A stretch of DNA of 64,000 nucleotides, from the NCBI RefSeq assembly GCF_013378445.1, contig NZ_JABXYK010000004.1:367097-431096 (forward strand), in the 5' to 3' direction. The position numbers and the translations under genes are program-made. Below are positions 1 through 7,790 of the stretch, piece by piece. The stretch comes from Mycoplana rhizolycopersici. Its GTDB lineage: Bacteria > Pseudomonadota > Alphaproteobacteria > Rhizobiales > Rhizobiaceae. The notes below the pieces were generated by a model, which saw nothing but the letters and a program-made list of their open reading frames with translations, ran no database searches and had not been told where the DNA came from. Within the stretch, counting starts at the first letter, position 1. Every line of letters begins with the position of its first letter.

Positions 1-75
1 CTGGCGATGGCGCCCCGCCGCGTCCGGATGCTTGGCCGTTTTTACGGGCGCTGCTGATCGAGGCTTGTCATCCAT
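1..75 (-). CDS. N-terminal start of an unidentified gene, cut by the window edge
   Basis: An ATG read leftwards from position 75 gives an open frame of 25 codons (starting MDDKPRSAAP) that reaches the window edge without a stop. It begins 22 bases after the stop of the MmgE/PrpD gene on the same strand, so it could be the next gene of that operon. The Shine-Dalgarno region is weak and the residues visible are a low-complexity, basic N-terminus. A transcription regulator would fit such a start and the shared operators of this cluster, but no domain is visible. Treat as a possible partial gene only. Confidence 0.3.
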   Translation of the reverse strand, partial: MDDKPRSAAPVKTAKHPDAAGRHRQ

Positions 76-97
76 CGCGGTGATCCGGACCGTGGCC

Positions 98-1522
98 TCA
101 GTTGCTGACCAGCGCCATCAGCTTGCGGATGTCAGCAAGCTGCTCGAACTCAGCCACCATGCCGACGACCTCGCGGGCCTTGCCCATGTCCCACCGCGCG
201 AATTCGGCGCATTCGAGGAACTTCGTCGCGACATCGTCATAGCTCATCGGATTGGCCGGGCTGCCCTTGCCGAAATCCGCCATGCCGGAAATCGTGCGAC
301 CGTCCTTCAGCCGGATGTCGATATAGGTGGTCATCAGGTGATAGCCGGCCGCCTCGGCGCGCTCGTCGACGACGAAGTCCACCTTGGAGATCATCGCCTT
401 CACGTCGTCGCGCAGCACCACCTCGTCCGTGAACTCATTGAGGCCGGCGCGGCCGTCGATCAGCAGGATCGCCATGCAGAACTGCATGGAGAATTTCGCC
501 TGCAGCTCGTTTTGCGGCCGGTAATGGATCAGCGCGTTCGGCATGTTGTGGTTGGTGCCGACGCGCACATGCTCGACATCCGAAGCCTTGATGCCGTTCT
601 CCTTGATGAGGCGCAGCATCTCGGTCATGCCGGGATGGGTGAGCGAGCCCGACGGATGCGGCTTGATGGAGATGCCGGGGCTGTCGAAGGTCCAGGGATT
701 GCCGAGCTTGCCGCGGATGGCGTTCTCGTCGTAGCCGCCGCCGGCGGCCGAGAAGAAGCCGCGCGGGGCTTCCAGGATCGTCGGCGCGGCCGACCAGCCA
801 TAGGAGGCGAACTGCGCGGCAGCGACGCCGCTTTCCGAGGATCGGCCGGCATGGAAGGGCTTGGTCATCGTGCCGAAATTCTCGCGCAGGCCGGCGGACT
901 GGCTGCCGGCGATGGAAAGGGCGCGCAGCAGTTGCTCGACATTCAGCCCCATCAGGCGGCCGGCGGCTGCGGCCGCGGCATAGGTGCCGCAGGTGGCGGT
1001 CGCGTGGAAGCCTGTCTGGTAATGGCGCGGATTGATCGCCTCGGCGATCTTGCATTCCACTTCGACGCCGATGTGGTAGGCGAGCATGACATCCGCGCCG
1101 CTGGCGCCCAGCGTTTCGCCCATGGCGAGCGCCGAGGGCAGGGCGGGCGCGGTCGGATGCGTCAGCAGGCCGTAGACGCGGTCCTTGGCGACGGCGAGCT
1201 GCGTGTCGTCATAATCGTCCGCATGGATGCCGACGCCGTTTGCGAAGGCGGCGAAGCGCGGCGGGACCTTGCGATCCGTGCCGATGACGGTGGCCGTGCC
1301 GTTGGCCGCACCGATATCGTCGAGGTGATGGCGGACATACTCGCCCGATTTCGCGACGGAGCCGGACAGGGCGAGGCCGAGGCCGTCGAGAATCGATTTC
1401 TTGCCGTTTTCCACGACGACCGCCGGGAGGTCGCCCAGCCGTGTGCCGTGAACGAATTCCGCCACTTCGCGGGTCAGGCCCGTGGCTTCGCTGGAGACGT
1501 TGGCGGCAGCGGTTGCGGTCAT
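98..1522 (-). CDS. MmgE/PrpD family protein (first of three)
   Basis: This 474-residue protein has the length and organisation of the MmgE/PrpD family, which includes 2-methylcitrate dehydratase, cis-aconitate decarboxylase and iminodisuccinate epimerase. Family signatures are visible: the GFHATATCGTYAAAA stretch, the FGTMTKPFHAGR stretch in the middle, and the SIKPHPSGSLTHP stretch that carries a conserved histidine. The start at 1522 is chosen because GGGAGGAA lies just upstream (1531-1538); an upstream in-frame ATG at 1678 lacks this. It is transcribed divergently from the tricarboxylate-type binding protein at 1879, with operator-like sites between them. The substrate is probably a hydroxylated or unsaturated polycarboxylate, but sequence alone does not separate dehydratase, decarboxylase and epimerase activities. 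Confidence 0.9.
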   Translation of the reverse strand: MTATAAANVSSEATGLTREVAEFVHGTRLGDLPAVVVENGKKSILDGLGLALSGSVAKSGEYVRHHLDDIGAANGTATVIGTDRKVPPRFAAFANGVGIHADDYDDTQLAVAKDRVYGLLTHPTAPALPSALAMGETLGASGADVMLAYHIGVEVECKIAEAINPRHYQTGFHATATCGTYAAAAAAGRLMGLNVEQLLRALSIAGSQSAGLRENFGTMTKPFHAGRSSESGVAAAQFASYGWSAAPTILEAPRGFFSAAGGGYDENAIRGKLGNPWTFDSPGISIKPHPSGSLTHPGMTEMLRLIKENGIKASDVEHVRVGTNHNMPNALIHYRPQNELQAKFSMQFCMAILLIDGRAGLNEFTDEVVLRDDVKAMISKVDFVVDERAEAAGYHLMTTYIDIRLKDGRTISGMADFGKGSPANPMSYDDVATKFLECAEFARWDMGKAREVVGMVAEFEQLADIRKLMALVSN

Positions 1523-1878
1523 TGGTCTATTTCCTCCCGACATGTGGCTTTGTTTCTTCTGCTCGTGGCGTCGCGCGGCGTGACGCGCTGCCATCTCGCC
1601 AGCACAAAACGTCACTCGTTGTCGATTGTCAACAGATTTTGAAGATGGCAGGCGAAATGAAGTTCTGCGGCATAGCAAGCCTTCCTTCCAGTCAGAAATG
1701 CCGTATCAAGTGGTGCCAAATGCCGACCAATGGCCAGTTATTTCAGCATTTCTTGCGCTGTTTTGCATTATTGTTGACAGTTTACCAATTCGCTCTTAGC
1801 CTTCCGCTCGGCTCGAGGAGAAGGACATGGTCCGGGCCGAAACGGGAGAGAGCGACGAAAAGCTCGGGAGGAGAACGC
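1523..1878. promoter_or_regulatory. Divergent promoter region with two operator-like sites
   Basis: This 356-base gap separates the divergent MmgE/PrpD and binding-protein genes and is visibly richer in A and T than the genes. It holds ATTGTCAACAG at 1625-1635, about 100 bases before the leftward start, and the reverse-oriented ATTGTTGACAG at 1770-1780, about 100 bases before the rightward start. The second overlaps a TTGACA (1774-1779) that could be a -35 element. The same motif recurs at 7716-7753 and 8940-8958. A GntR-type repressor site is the likely reading. Confidence 0.55.
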
Positions 1879-2874
1879 ATGAAAACGCAACTTTCACGCC
1901 GTAACATACTGAAGATCGCCGGAGGTGGCGCCGCCATCGCCGCGCTCGGCATGCCATCGATCCTGCGCGCGCAGGGCGCCTATCCGGACCGGCCGATCAA
2001 TCTGGTGGTGCCGTTCGCCACGGGCGGCTACAACGACCGGCTCGCACGCGCCTTCGCGCCCTATCTGCAGGCGGAACTCGGCCAGCCCTGCGTCATCGTC
2101 AACCAGCCGGGGGCGGGTGCGCAGCTCGGCCATACCTATGCACTGCAGCAGCCGATGGACGGCTATACGATCCTCTGCACCTCGGCGGCGCCGTATATTC
2201 CGCTGAACATCCTGCTGCAGAATGCGACCTACAAGGCTGAAGACTTCCACATGATCAATCTGCCGTCGCGTGACTATACGCTCGCGGCAACAACTTCCGA
2301 CAGCGAGATCACCGACATGAAGCAGGTGATAGACCGTCTGAAGGAAGACCCAACGAGCCTCTCGCTCGGCGTCCAGCCGGCATCCGCCGACTACGCCAAC
2401 CTCATTCTGACGCTTCAGAAGGCAGGCGTGCCGACGGACGGCTTGCGGCTCGTCACCTATGACGGCGGCGGCCCGGCCCGCAACGCGACGGCCGGCGGCC
2501 AGGTCGATGTCGGCTTCGTCGGCGGCGAGGGTTTCCTGCCGCTCAAGGACAAGATCAAGCCGCTGGTCATGTATGCCGACGAGGCACCGGAATGGTGGAG
2601 CGACGCGCCGACGCTCTCCGATGCGGGCATCGAGACCGACTATGTCGAGGGCTCGCAGCGCGGCTGGGTCGTGCCCACGGCGCTCACGAAGGAGCAACCG
2701 GAGATTTACGCGAAGATCGAGGCCGCGGTGAAGGCCGCGTCGGAGAAGCCGGAAGCGATCGAAGCGCTCAAGCTTCAGGAACTGGCGACGCGCTGGTACG
2801 GGCCCGAGGCCTCCAACAAGGCCTACATGAACAACTTTACGAAGATGTCCACCTATGTCGATCTGCTGAAGTAG
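1879..2874 (+). CDS. Tripartite tricarboxylate transporter, substrate-binding protein (TctC family)
   Basis: A 331-residue periplasmic binding protein of the Bug/TctC family. It starts with a twin-arginine-like signal (SRRNILKIAGGGAA, cleavage likely near LRAQG), followed by the family opening YPDRPINLVVPFATGG. The start at 1879 follows GGGAGGAG at 1866-1873; the open frame extends upstream but without a ribosome site. The membrane subunits TctB and TctA follow immediately, so this is the first gene of a complete transporter operon. Family members bind tricarboxylates, dicarboxylates, aromatic acids and related carboxylates; the neighbouring MmgE/PrpD and CoA-ester enzymes favour a polycarboxylate. 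Confidence 0.92.
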   Translation: MKTQLSRRNILKIAGGGAAIAALGMPSILRAQGAYPDRPINLVVPFATGGYNDRLARAFAPYLQAELGQPCVIVNQPGAGAQLGHTYALQQPMDGYTILCTSAAPYIPLNILLQNATYKAEDFHMINLPSRDYTLAATTSDSEITDMKQVIDRLKEDPTSLSLGVQPASADYANLILTLQKAGVPTDGLRLVTYDGGGPARNATAGGQVDVGFVGGEGFLPLKDKIKPLVMYADEAPEWWSDAPTLSDAGIETDYVEGSQRGWVVPTALTKEQPEIYAKIEAAVKAASEKPEAIEALKLQELATRWYGPEASNKAYMNNFTKMSTYVDLLK

Positions 2875-2894
2875 GCGCGATCCGGACTCTTCTC

Positions 2895-2920
2895 GGGGCG
2901 GCAGTCACAGGCGCCGCCCC
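2895..2920 (+). other. Intercistronic hairpin after the binding-protein gene
   Basis: GGGGCGGC at 2895-2902 pairs with GCCGCCCC at 2913-2920 across a 10-base loop. There is no T-run after it and the next gene starts 25 bases later. It looks like a 3' stabilising or attenuating hairpin that keeps binding-protein mRNA above membrane-subunit mRNA. The second transporter has the same arrangement at 10038-10071. Confidence 0.6.
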
Positions 2921-2944
2921 TGTACTCATCCAATGGAGGCCAGC

Positions 2945-3472
2945 ATGACCTTTCGAGGCCGTAACCTATCGGTCGACTGGGGGCACCTCATCATTCTGTT
3001 GCTGATCGGCGGGGCGACATCCTGGTATATCATGGACGCCCGCAGCGTCTCGACCGACACCAACAACCTACTGCTCATCCAACCTCTGGCGCTCGCCACG
3101 CTCATCCTCATCGCCGTCGTCGTGCCGCAGTGTTTCCACTACGTCGATCCTCTTGCCGACGATGCCGGCCCCGCAGACGACGGCCAGCCGAAGGAAGTCA
3201 AGCCGTCCGACCTGATGCAGGCCAAGCTGCCGACGGAACGGGCCGACGTCATCAAGATGCTCTCGATGGGCGGCCTTCTGGGTCTCTTCGTATTCTCGCT
3301 TCAGCCGCTCGGCTTCGACATCGCGATCCTGCTCTTCAGCGGTATCGGCATGGCCATCTGCGGAGAACGGCGTCCGCTGCCCCTGATCGTCTTTCCGGTC
3401 ATCGTCACCCTTATCACGGTCTACGGATTCAAGGCGCTGATGCCCTATCCGATGATCACGACCCTTCTCTAG
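2945..3472 (+). CDS. Tripartite tricarboxylate transporter, small membrane subunit (TctB family)
   Basis: A 175-residue membrane protein with about four hydrophobic segments: one near the N-terminus (HLIILLLIGGATSWYI), one around LALATLILIAVVV and two in the C-terminal half. The hydrophilic linker between the second and third carries the DLMQAKLPTE stretch. Size, topology and position between TctC and TctA are typical of TctB. The start at 2945 is preceded by ATGGAGG; a start 12 bases upstream would use that site itself. The stop is followed within 10 bases by the TctA start, with AGGAGG overlapping the stop. Confidence 0.85.
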   Translation: MTFRGRNLSVDWGHLIILLLIGGATSWYIMDARSVSTDTNNLLLIQPLALATLILIAVVVPQCFHYVDPLADDAGPADDGQPKEVKPSDLMQAKLPTERADVIKMLSMGGLLGLFVFSLQPLGFDIAILLFSGIGMAICGERRPLPLIVFPVIVTLITVYGFKALMPYPMITTLL

Positions 3473-3481
3473 GAGGCCGGC

Positions 3482-5050
3482 ATGATTGATACAGAAGCGT
3501 TCATGGGTGCGCTGACGCTGATGGCGACGTCGGCGGGCTCCTGGGGATGGATCGTCCCCGGGCTGATCGTCGGCCTGGTCTTCAGTGCCATTCCCGGCAT
3601 TTCGATCACCATGGCGATGGCGATCGTGCTGCCCATGTCGCTGCACATGGATTTCTTCTCGGCCGTCGTCTTCCTGACCTCGGTCTACACCGGAGCCGGG
3701 TTCGGCGGTTCGGTACCCGCGATCCTGATGAACATTCCCGGTTCGCCGTCTTCCTTCGCCACGACTTTCGACGGCTATGCCATGTCGAAGAAGGGGGAGC
3801 ACAACGAGGCGCTGGGCTACGCGCTGTTCGCCTCGACGCTGTGCGGCATCTTCGGCTACGTGCTCTTGCTCTTCGTGGTCGAGCCGCTTGCCGAGATCGT
3901 GCTGAAGATCGGGCCGCTCGAAATGTTCGCGGTCGCGCTCTGGGGCATGCTGCTGCTCGGTTCGCTCGGTTCCACCTATATCAGCCGCGGCCTGCTCGCC
4001 GCCGCCTTCGGCGTGCTGCTGGGAACGGTCGGAATGAACACCGCCGGATATATCCGAGGCACCATGGGCATCCCTTCGCTGCTCGACGGCATCCAGCCGG
4101 TGCCGGCGATGATCGGCTTGCTCGCTGCCGGTCAGCTCCTGTCGCTGGCGAGCCGGGACTACATCCTGGAGGCGGAGGGCGCGCGCAAGGTATCTGTCCG
4201 GCGCATCCTGCTCGGCTGCTGGTATACATTCAAGTATCCGGCCGTGTTGATCCGCGGCTCGATCATCGGCATCGTTATCGGCGCCGTTCCGGGCGTGGGC
4301 TCGTCCGTCGGCAACCTCATCGCCTATGCGGAGACGAAGCGCACGGACAAGGACAGCGCGAGCTTCGGCAAGGGCAACCCGAAAGGGGTGATTGCGGCGG
4401 AATCCGCCGTTGCCAGCGCCGAGGGCGGATCGATGGCGACGATGCTGGCGCTCGGCATTCCGGGCGGCGGCGCGACAGCGATCCTGCTGGCGGCCTTCAT
4501 GATGCACAACATCGTGCCGGGGCCGACCTTCATCGAGACGCAGAAGGACATGGTCTATGCCATCATCCTGAACAATATCGTGCAGGCGGTCGTGCTGCTC
4601 GTCGTCGGTATCGGCTTCATCTACGTGGCGGCCAACGTGGTGCGCGTTCGCACCCGTTACGTGCTGCCGGCGATCCTCGTCATCGCAACGCTCGGAACCT
4701 ATGCGGTGAACGGCTCGATCGCCGGTCCGATCACCTTCTTCGTCTTTGCCTGCATCGGCTTCGCGCTCGTGCGCTACGAGTATCCGGTGGCGGCGACGGT
4801 CGTCGGCCTGCTGCTCGGCCGCATGCTGGAGACGGAGTTCTTGCGGTCCTACCAGTTGACAGGTGGCAACATCGTCTACGTCACAGAGCACCCGGCCGCG
4901 ATCGCGATCGTGGTTTTGATGGTCCTCTCGATGGCCATGACGGCATGGGGAAAGCGCAAGCAGTTGCAGCAGGAGGCTGCCGAAGCGGAAGCCATGGAAC
5001 GCCTGCATCAGGAGGAACTGGCCGCAAAGGCGGCACACAACCATCGGTAA
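3482..5050 (+). CDS. Tripartite tricarboxylate transporter, large membrane subunit (TctA family)
   Basis: A 522-residue polytopic membrane protein with the hallmark TctA motifs: IVGLVFSAIPGISITMAMAI near the N-terminus, GAGFGGSVPAILMNIPGSP, and in the second half GAVPGVGSSVGN and LALGIPGGGATAILLAAFM. About ten or more membrane segments are evident. The C-terminus ends in a charged cytoplasmic tail rich in E and K. AGGAGG precedes the ATG. It is the last gene of this transporter operon and is followed by a strong terminator shared with the convergent rhodanese gene. Confidence 0.93.
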   Translation: MIDTEAFMGALTLMATSAGSWGWIVPGLIVGLVFSAIPGISITMAMAIVLPMSLHMDFFSAVVFLTSVYTGAGFGGSVPAILMNIPGSPSSFATTFDGYAMSKKGEHNEALGYALFASTLCGIFGYVLLLFVVEPLAEIVLKIGPLEMFAVALWGMLLLGSLGSTYISRGLLAAAFGVLLGTVGMNTAGYIRGTMGIPSLLDGIQPVPAMIGLLAAGQLLSLASRDYILEAEGARKVSVRRILLGCWYTFKYPAVLIRGSIIGIVIGAVPGVGSSVGNLIAYAETKRTDKDSASFGKGNPKGVIAAESAVASAEGGSMATMLALGIPGGGATAILLAAFMMHNIVPGPTFIETQKDMVYAIILNNIVQAVVLLVVGIGFIYVAANVVRVRTRYVLPAILVIATLGTYAVNGSIAGPITFFVFACIGFALVRYEYPVAATVVGLLLGRMLETEFLRSYQLTGGNIVYVTEHPAAIAIVVLMVLSMAMTAWGKRKQLQQEAAEAEAMERLHQEELAAKAAHNHR

Positions 5051-5103
5051 TTTCTGCTGCGGCAATACCTAGGCACCGGCAATTCTAGGGTCCCGCGATG
5101 AAG

Positions 5104-5139
5104 AACGCCGCCCGTCTCGATCGAGGCGGGCGGCGTTTT
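5104..5139. terminator. Bidirectional rho-independent terminator
   Basis: AACGCCGCCCG at 5104-5114 pairs with CGGGCGGCGTT at 5127-5137, the inner part CTCGATCGAG is itself a palindrome, and TTTT follows. On the minus strand, A residues before the stem give a short U-run. It lies between two convergent transcription units (TctA rightwards, rhodanese leftwards) and can serve both. Confidence 0.85.
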
Positions 5140-5173
5140 CGGTCGGTCCGGCGCCTGTTCGGGGGATCCGCCG

Positions 5174-6760
5174 TCAGGGACGCTCCAGTCGGAACTCGCC
5201 TTGCTCGATGTCGTCCAGCTGATCGACCAGGCGGGTCTCCCAGGCCAGATAGCGTCGCGAGGATTCCAGATTGCCGTCATGGCGGTCGTGGACGAAAAAC
5301 AGGTGGTCGATGGCGTCGCCATCCGCTGGCAGGTCAGGGCTTGCAGCGATCTGTGCGCCGGCATCGACGAGCGCCCGGTGGCCGCCATCCACGAGATGCA
5401 CCGCATCGGTTCCCGCCTCGTGCAGCTCCTGTGCGGCCAGCGCGGCGGCGGTCCGGTCGTCGGCGACCAGCAGCGCCGCCCTGGCGCCGATCATTGTGGA
5501 AACCTCTTCCGCTTTCGGCCGTACCAGCCAGATCGCACCGGCGACATGGCCGTCGCGATAGGCAAACGATCCGCGCATGTCGACAAAGACCGCCATGTCC
5601 TCCGCGACGCTCCGTAAGGCTTCCCCTGGTGCGATCGGCGACAGTGCCGTCAGTTGGGCCGCCGTCGCGGCCGCGTCTCTTTGCACCCGCTGGCGCATGG
5701 CGTCGTCGATGATCGCTACATAGGGGCGGTAGCCCAGTTGCCGCAGCCAGAAGGCGGCGAGTGCTGCGCGCAGGCCAAGGTCGTCGAGGAGAACGAACCG
5801 GGCGTGGCGCACGGCGACCCACTGGTCGGTCGCCTGCACGAGCTGGCCCGACAGTGCGTGCACGGCACCGGGGACCGGATCGGCGGCGGCTTCGGCGGCG
5901 GAGCGCACGTCGAGCAGATAGGTGGTCGTGCCGTCGTCGGCGAGGAAATCCTCGATCCCGGCGGCATCGACAGTATCGATGCCGAAACGGCCGATCAGCG
6001 ATTGCGCGGCGGTGCGGGTGCGTTCGGCGTCGGCGGGCGAGAGCGTCGGAAACGCTGCAGCCGTGTTGCCACGTTCCAGCGTTTCGCCGGCCAGCGCCCA
6101 GCCCTGCGTGCCGTTTTCGAGCGCCAGGACCGGACCCGTGTGACCGGCAAGCTTGACCCCGATGGCGCCGATGATGCCGCGGGTACGGCCGGCGCAGGTG
6201 ATGACGACCGGCGTTTCGGGATCGGCTGCAACGGGCAGGCGATGCGCCAGTTCGCCGTTCGGCAGGCAGGCAGCACCCGGCACGCGCATCTTGGCATATT
6301 CGTCCGCCGGCCGCGCATCGAAGAAGCGGAAATCCCGCCCCTCGGCCTTCCAGGCCGCAAGCTGTTGCGGCGTGATCATCGACGGATGCCAGATATGCTC
6401 GGCCAGTTCGCCGAGCGTCTTCGACGGCACGTTGACGCCCTTGTAGACGGGAAATCCGGCCGCCGCCCAGGCCGGCAAGCCGCCGGAGATGACGCTGACA
6501 TCCTTGTAGCCGAGGGCTTCGAGCCGCATCGTAGCGCGTTCCGCCACTCCGTCGCCGGCGTCGAGGAGCAGCACCGGCGCCGTCCGCCGCGGCACGAGAC
6601 GGGGCGCGAGGATCTCCAGCCGGGAATAGGGGCAGGGCGTGGCAAAGAGCGGATGCGCCTCGCCGAACTGCCCGGCCTCCCGGACGTCGAGCAGCGCGAT
6701 TTCGCTTCCGTCGTGCAGCCGTCGCCGCGCTTGCCCGACCGGGACGATGCGCGCCGTCAT
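5174..6760 (-). CDS. Protein with four rhodanese domains, one with an active-site cysteine
   Basis: A 528-residue cytoplasmic protein made of four rhodanese-like repeats at roughly residues 10-105, 130-225, 265-370 and 380-475. Repeats open with the family's acidic strand (LLDVREAGQF, FFDARPADEY, LLDVRSAAEA, FVDMRGSFAY). Only repeat 2 keeps the catalytic loop, CAGRTRG with Cys near residue 189; the loops of the others carry Asp instead (LLLDAGDG, VLLDDLGL, LVADDRTA), so they are presumably inactive or structural. The start codon overlaps the stop of the upstream alpha/beta hydrolase (ATGA at 6757-6760), so the two are translationally coupled. It probably transfers sulfane sulfur, but the substrate and the link to the pathway are unknown. 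Confidence 0.85.
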   Translation of the reverse strand: MTARIVPVGQARRRLHDGSEIALLDVREAGQFGEAHPLFATPCPYSRLEILAPRLVPRRTAPVLLLDAGDGVAERATMRLEALGYKDVSVISGGLPAWAAAGFPVYKGVNVPSKTLGELAEHIWHPSMITPQQLAAWKAEGRDFRFFDARPADEYAKMRVPGAACLPNGELAHRLPVAADPETPVVITCAGRTRGIIGAIGVKLAGHTGPVLALENGTQGWALAGETLERGNTAAAFPTLSPADAERTRTAAQSLIGRFGIDTVDAAGIEDFLADDGTTTYLLDVRSAAEAAADPVPGAVHALSGQLVQATDQWVAVRHARFVLLDDLGLRAALAAFWLRQLGYRPYVAIIDDAMRQRVQRDAAATAAQLTALSPIAPGEALRSVAEDMAVFVDMRGSFAYRDGHVAGAIWLVRPKAEEVSTMIGARAALLVADDRTAAALAAQELHEAGTDAVHLVDGGHRALVDAGAQIAASPDLPADGDAIDHLFFVHDRHDGNLESSRRYLAWETRLVDQLDDIEQGEFRLERP

Positions 6761-7698
6761 GGCGCTTCGGTCCAGTGCGGCTTGCGGCCGGTAAAGAAGT
6801 CCCAGAACAGCGGATAGACGATGTCCGGACGATGCTCCGCCGGATAGTGCCCGGTCGGAATACCGAAGCCGCTGACATCGTCGGCCCATTCGCTCCAGGC
6901 CTCGACCGGTTTGAAGTGGCGGCCGCAATGGCTGTTGGTGCCCCAGATCACCATGACCGGGCATTCGATTCGGCGCCGGCCGTAGTCGGCCGTGTCCATG
7001 GCGAGGTCGAGCGTCACCGTCGCGCGGTAGTCCTCGCAGACGGCATGGATCTGTTCCGGCGTGGTGCAGCGGACATATTCGGCCATGGCCTCCGGCGTGA
7101 AGATCTCCAGACCGACGCCCTTCTTGTTCAGCTTGTAGTGGATGTAATAGTCGAGGTCGGCTGTGATCAGCCGCTCGGGGAAGGGCGCCTTCTGCGCCAT
7201 GAAGAACCAGTGGTAGCTCTCCAGCCCCCAGCCGAGCGTGACGTTTGTCAACACGTGATGGGTCGGCACGATGTCGAGCGCGGCCAACCGCTCCACGCGC
7301 TTCGGCCGGTCGAGCGCCATGCGGAAGCCGACGCGCGCGCCACGGTCATGGCCGGCGATCTGGAAGCGGTCGAAGCCGAAATGATCCATCACCTCGAAAT
7401 TGTCCTCGCCCATGGCGCGGAACGTATAGGCCCCATGGTCGTCGCCGCCATCAGGCTTGGAACTGTCGCCGTAGCCGCGGAGGTCGGGAGCGATCACCGT
7501 GAAGGTCTTCGCAAGCGCCGGCGCGATCTTGTGCCAACTCACAAGCGTCAGTGGATTGCCGTGGATGAGCAGGAGCGGCGGGCCGCTGCCGGCGATTGCG
7601 ACCTCGATCTCGGCGCCGGATGTCTTCACGGTCTCGCGTCGGAACCCTTCCATCAGCGAGGCGTTTTGGATGAGCGTCGGCATTTCGGCAGCAATCAT
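6757..7698 (-). CDS. Alpha/beta hydrolase resembling haloacetate (fluoroacetate) dehalogenases
   Basis: A 313-residue alpha/beta-fold hydrolase. The oxyanion-hole motif HGNPLTLVSWHK (near residue 46) and the nucleophile motif GHDRGAR (Asp near 118 with Arg 119 and Arg 122) match fluoroacetate dehalogenases, where those arginines bind the substrate carboxylate. An aspartate in LDIVPTHH, a His-Trp pair in ESYHWFFM (halide pocket in the family) and a catalytic histidine in PTGHYPAEHRPD complete the set. GGGAGGA at 7705-7711 sets the start at 7698. It is transcribed divergently from an enolase-superfamily gene across palindromic operators. The natural substrate may be a haloacid or an ester of a carboxylate; the sequence cannot decide. 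Confidence 0.82.
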   Translation of the reverse strand: MIAAEMPTLIQNASLMEGFRRETVKTSGAEIEVAIAGSGPPLLLIHGNPLTLVSWHKIAPALAKTFTVIAPDLRGYGDSSKPDGGDDHGAYTFRAMGEDNFEVMDHFGFDRFQIAGHDRGARVGFRMALDRPKRVERLAALDIVPTHHVLTNVTLGWGLESYHWFFMAQKAPFPERLITADLDYYIHYKLNKKGVGLEIFTPEAMAEYVRCTTPEQIHAVCEDYRATVTLDLAMDTADYGRRRIECPVMVIWGTNSHCGRHFKPVEAWSEWADDVSGFGIPTGHYPAEHRPDIVYPLFWDFFTGRKPHWTEAP

Positions 7699-7715
7699 TC
7701 TGAAATCCTCCCGTT

Positions 7716-7753
7716 TTGTAGATTGTCTACAATAATGAAGTGCGGTAGACAAT
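7716..7753. promoter_or_regulatory. Palindromic operator pair between divergent genes
   Basis: TTGTAGA-TTG-TCTACAA (7716-7732) is a perfect 7-base inverted repeat, and within it ATTGTCTACAAT (7722-7733) is a palindrome with a two-base centre. A second copy in reverse, GTAGACAAT, lies at 7745-7753. The sites sit between the hydrolase start (7698) and the enolase-superfamily start (7791). The shape fits a FadR/VanR-type GntR operator and matches the motif at 1625, 1770 and 8940. Confidence 0.65.
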
Positions 7754-7790
7754 GCCTTGATTGCTTCTACGCGCGGGGAGGGCGCTTTTC

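Noticed and set aside
32..1642. A long rightward open frame opposite the first MmgE/PrpD gene
   Set aside because: It is the antisense of a clearly conserved MmgE/PrpD gene, has no family text and is rich in Arg, Ala, Gly and His as shadow frames in GC-rich DNA are.
3068..5065. A 665-codon leftward frame opposite TctB and TctA
   Set aside because: Its translation is full of His, Asp, Arg and Gln with no domain, and the opposite strand encodes two well-supported transporter subunits with ribosome sites.
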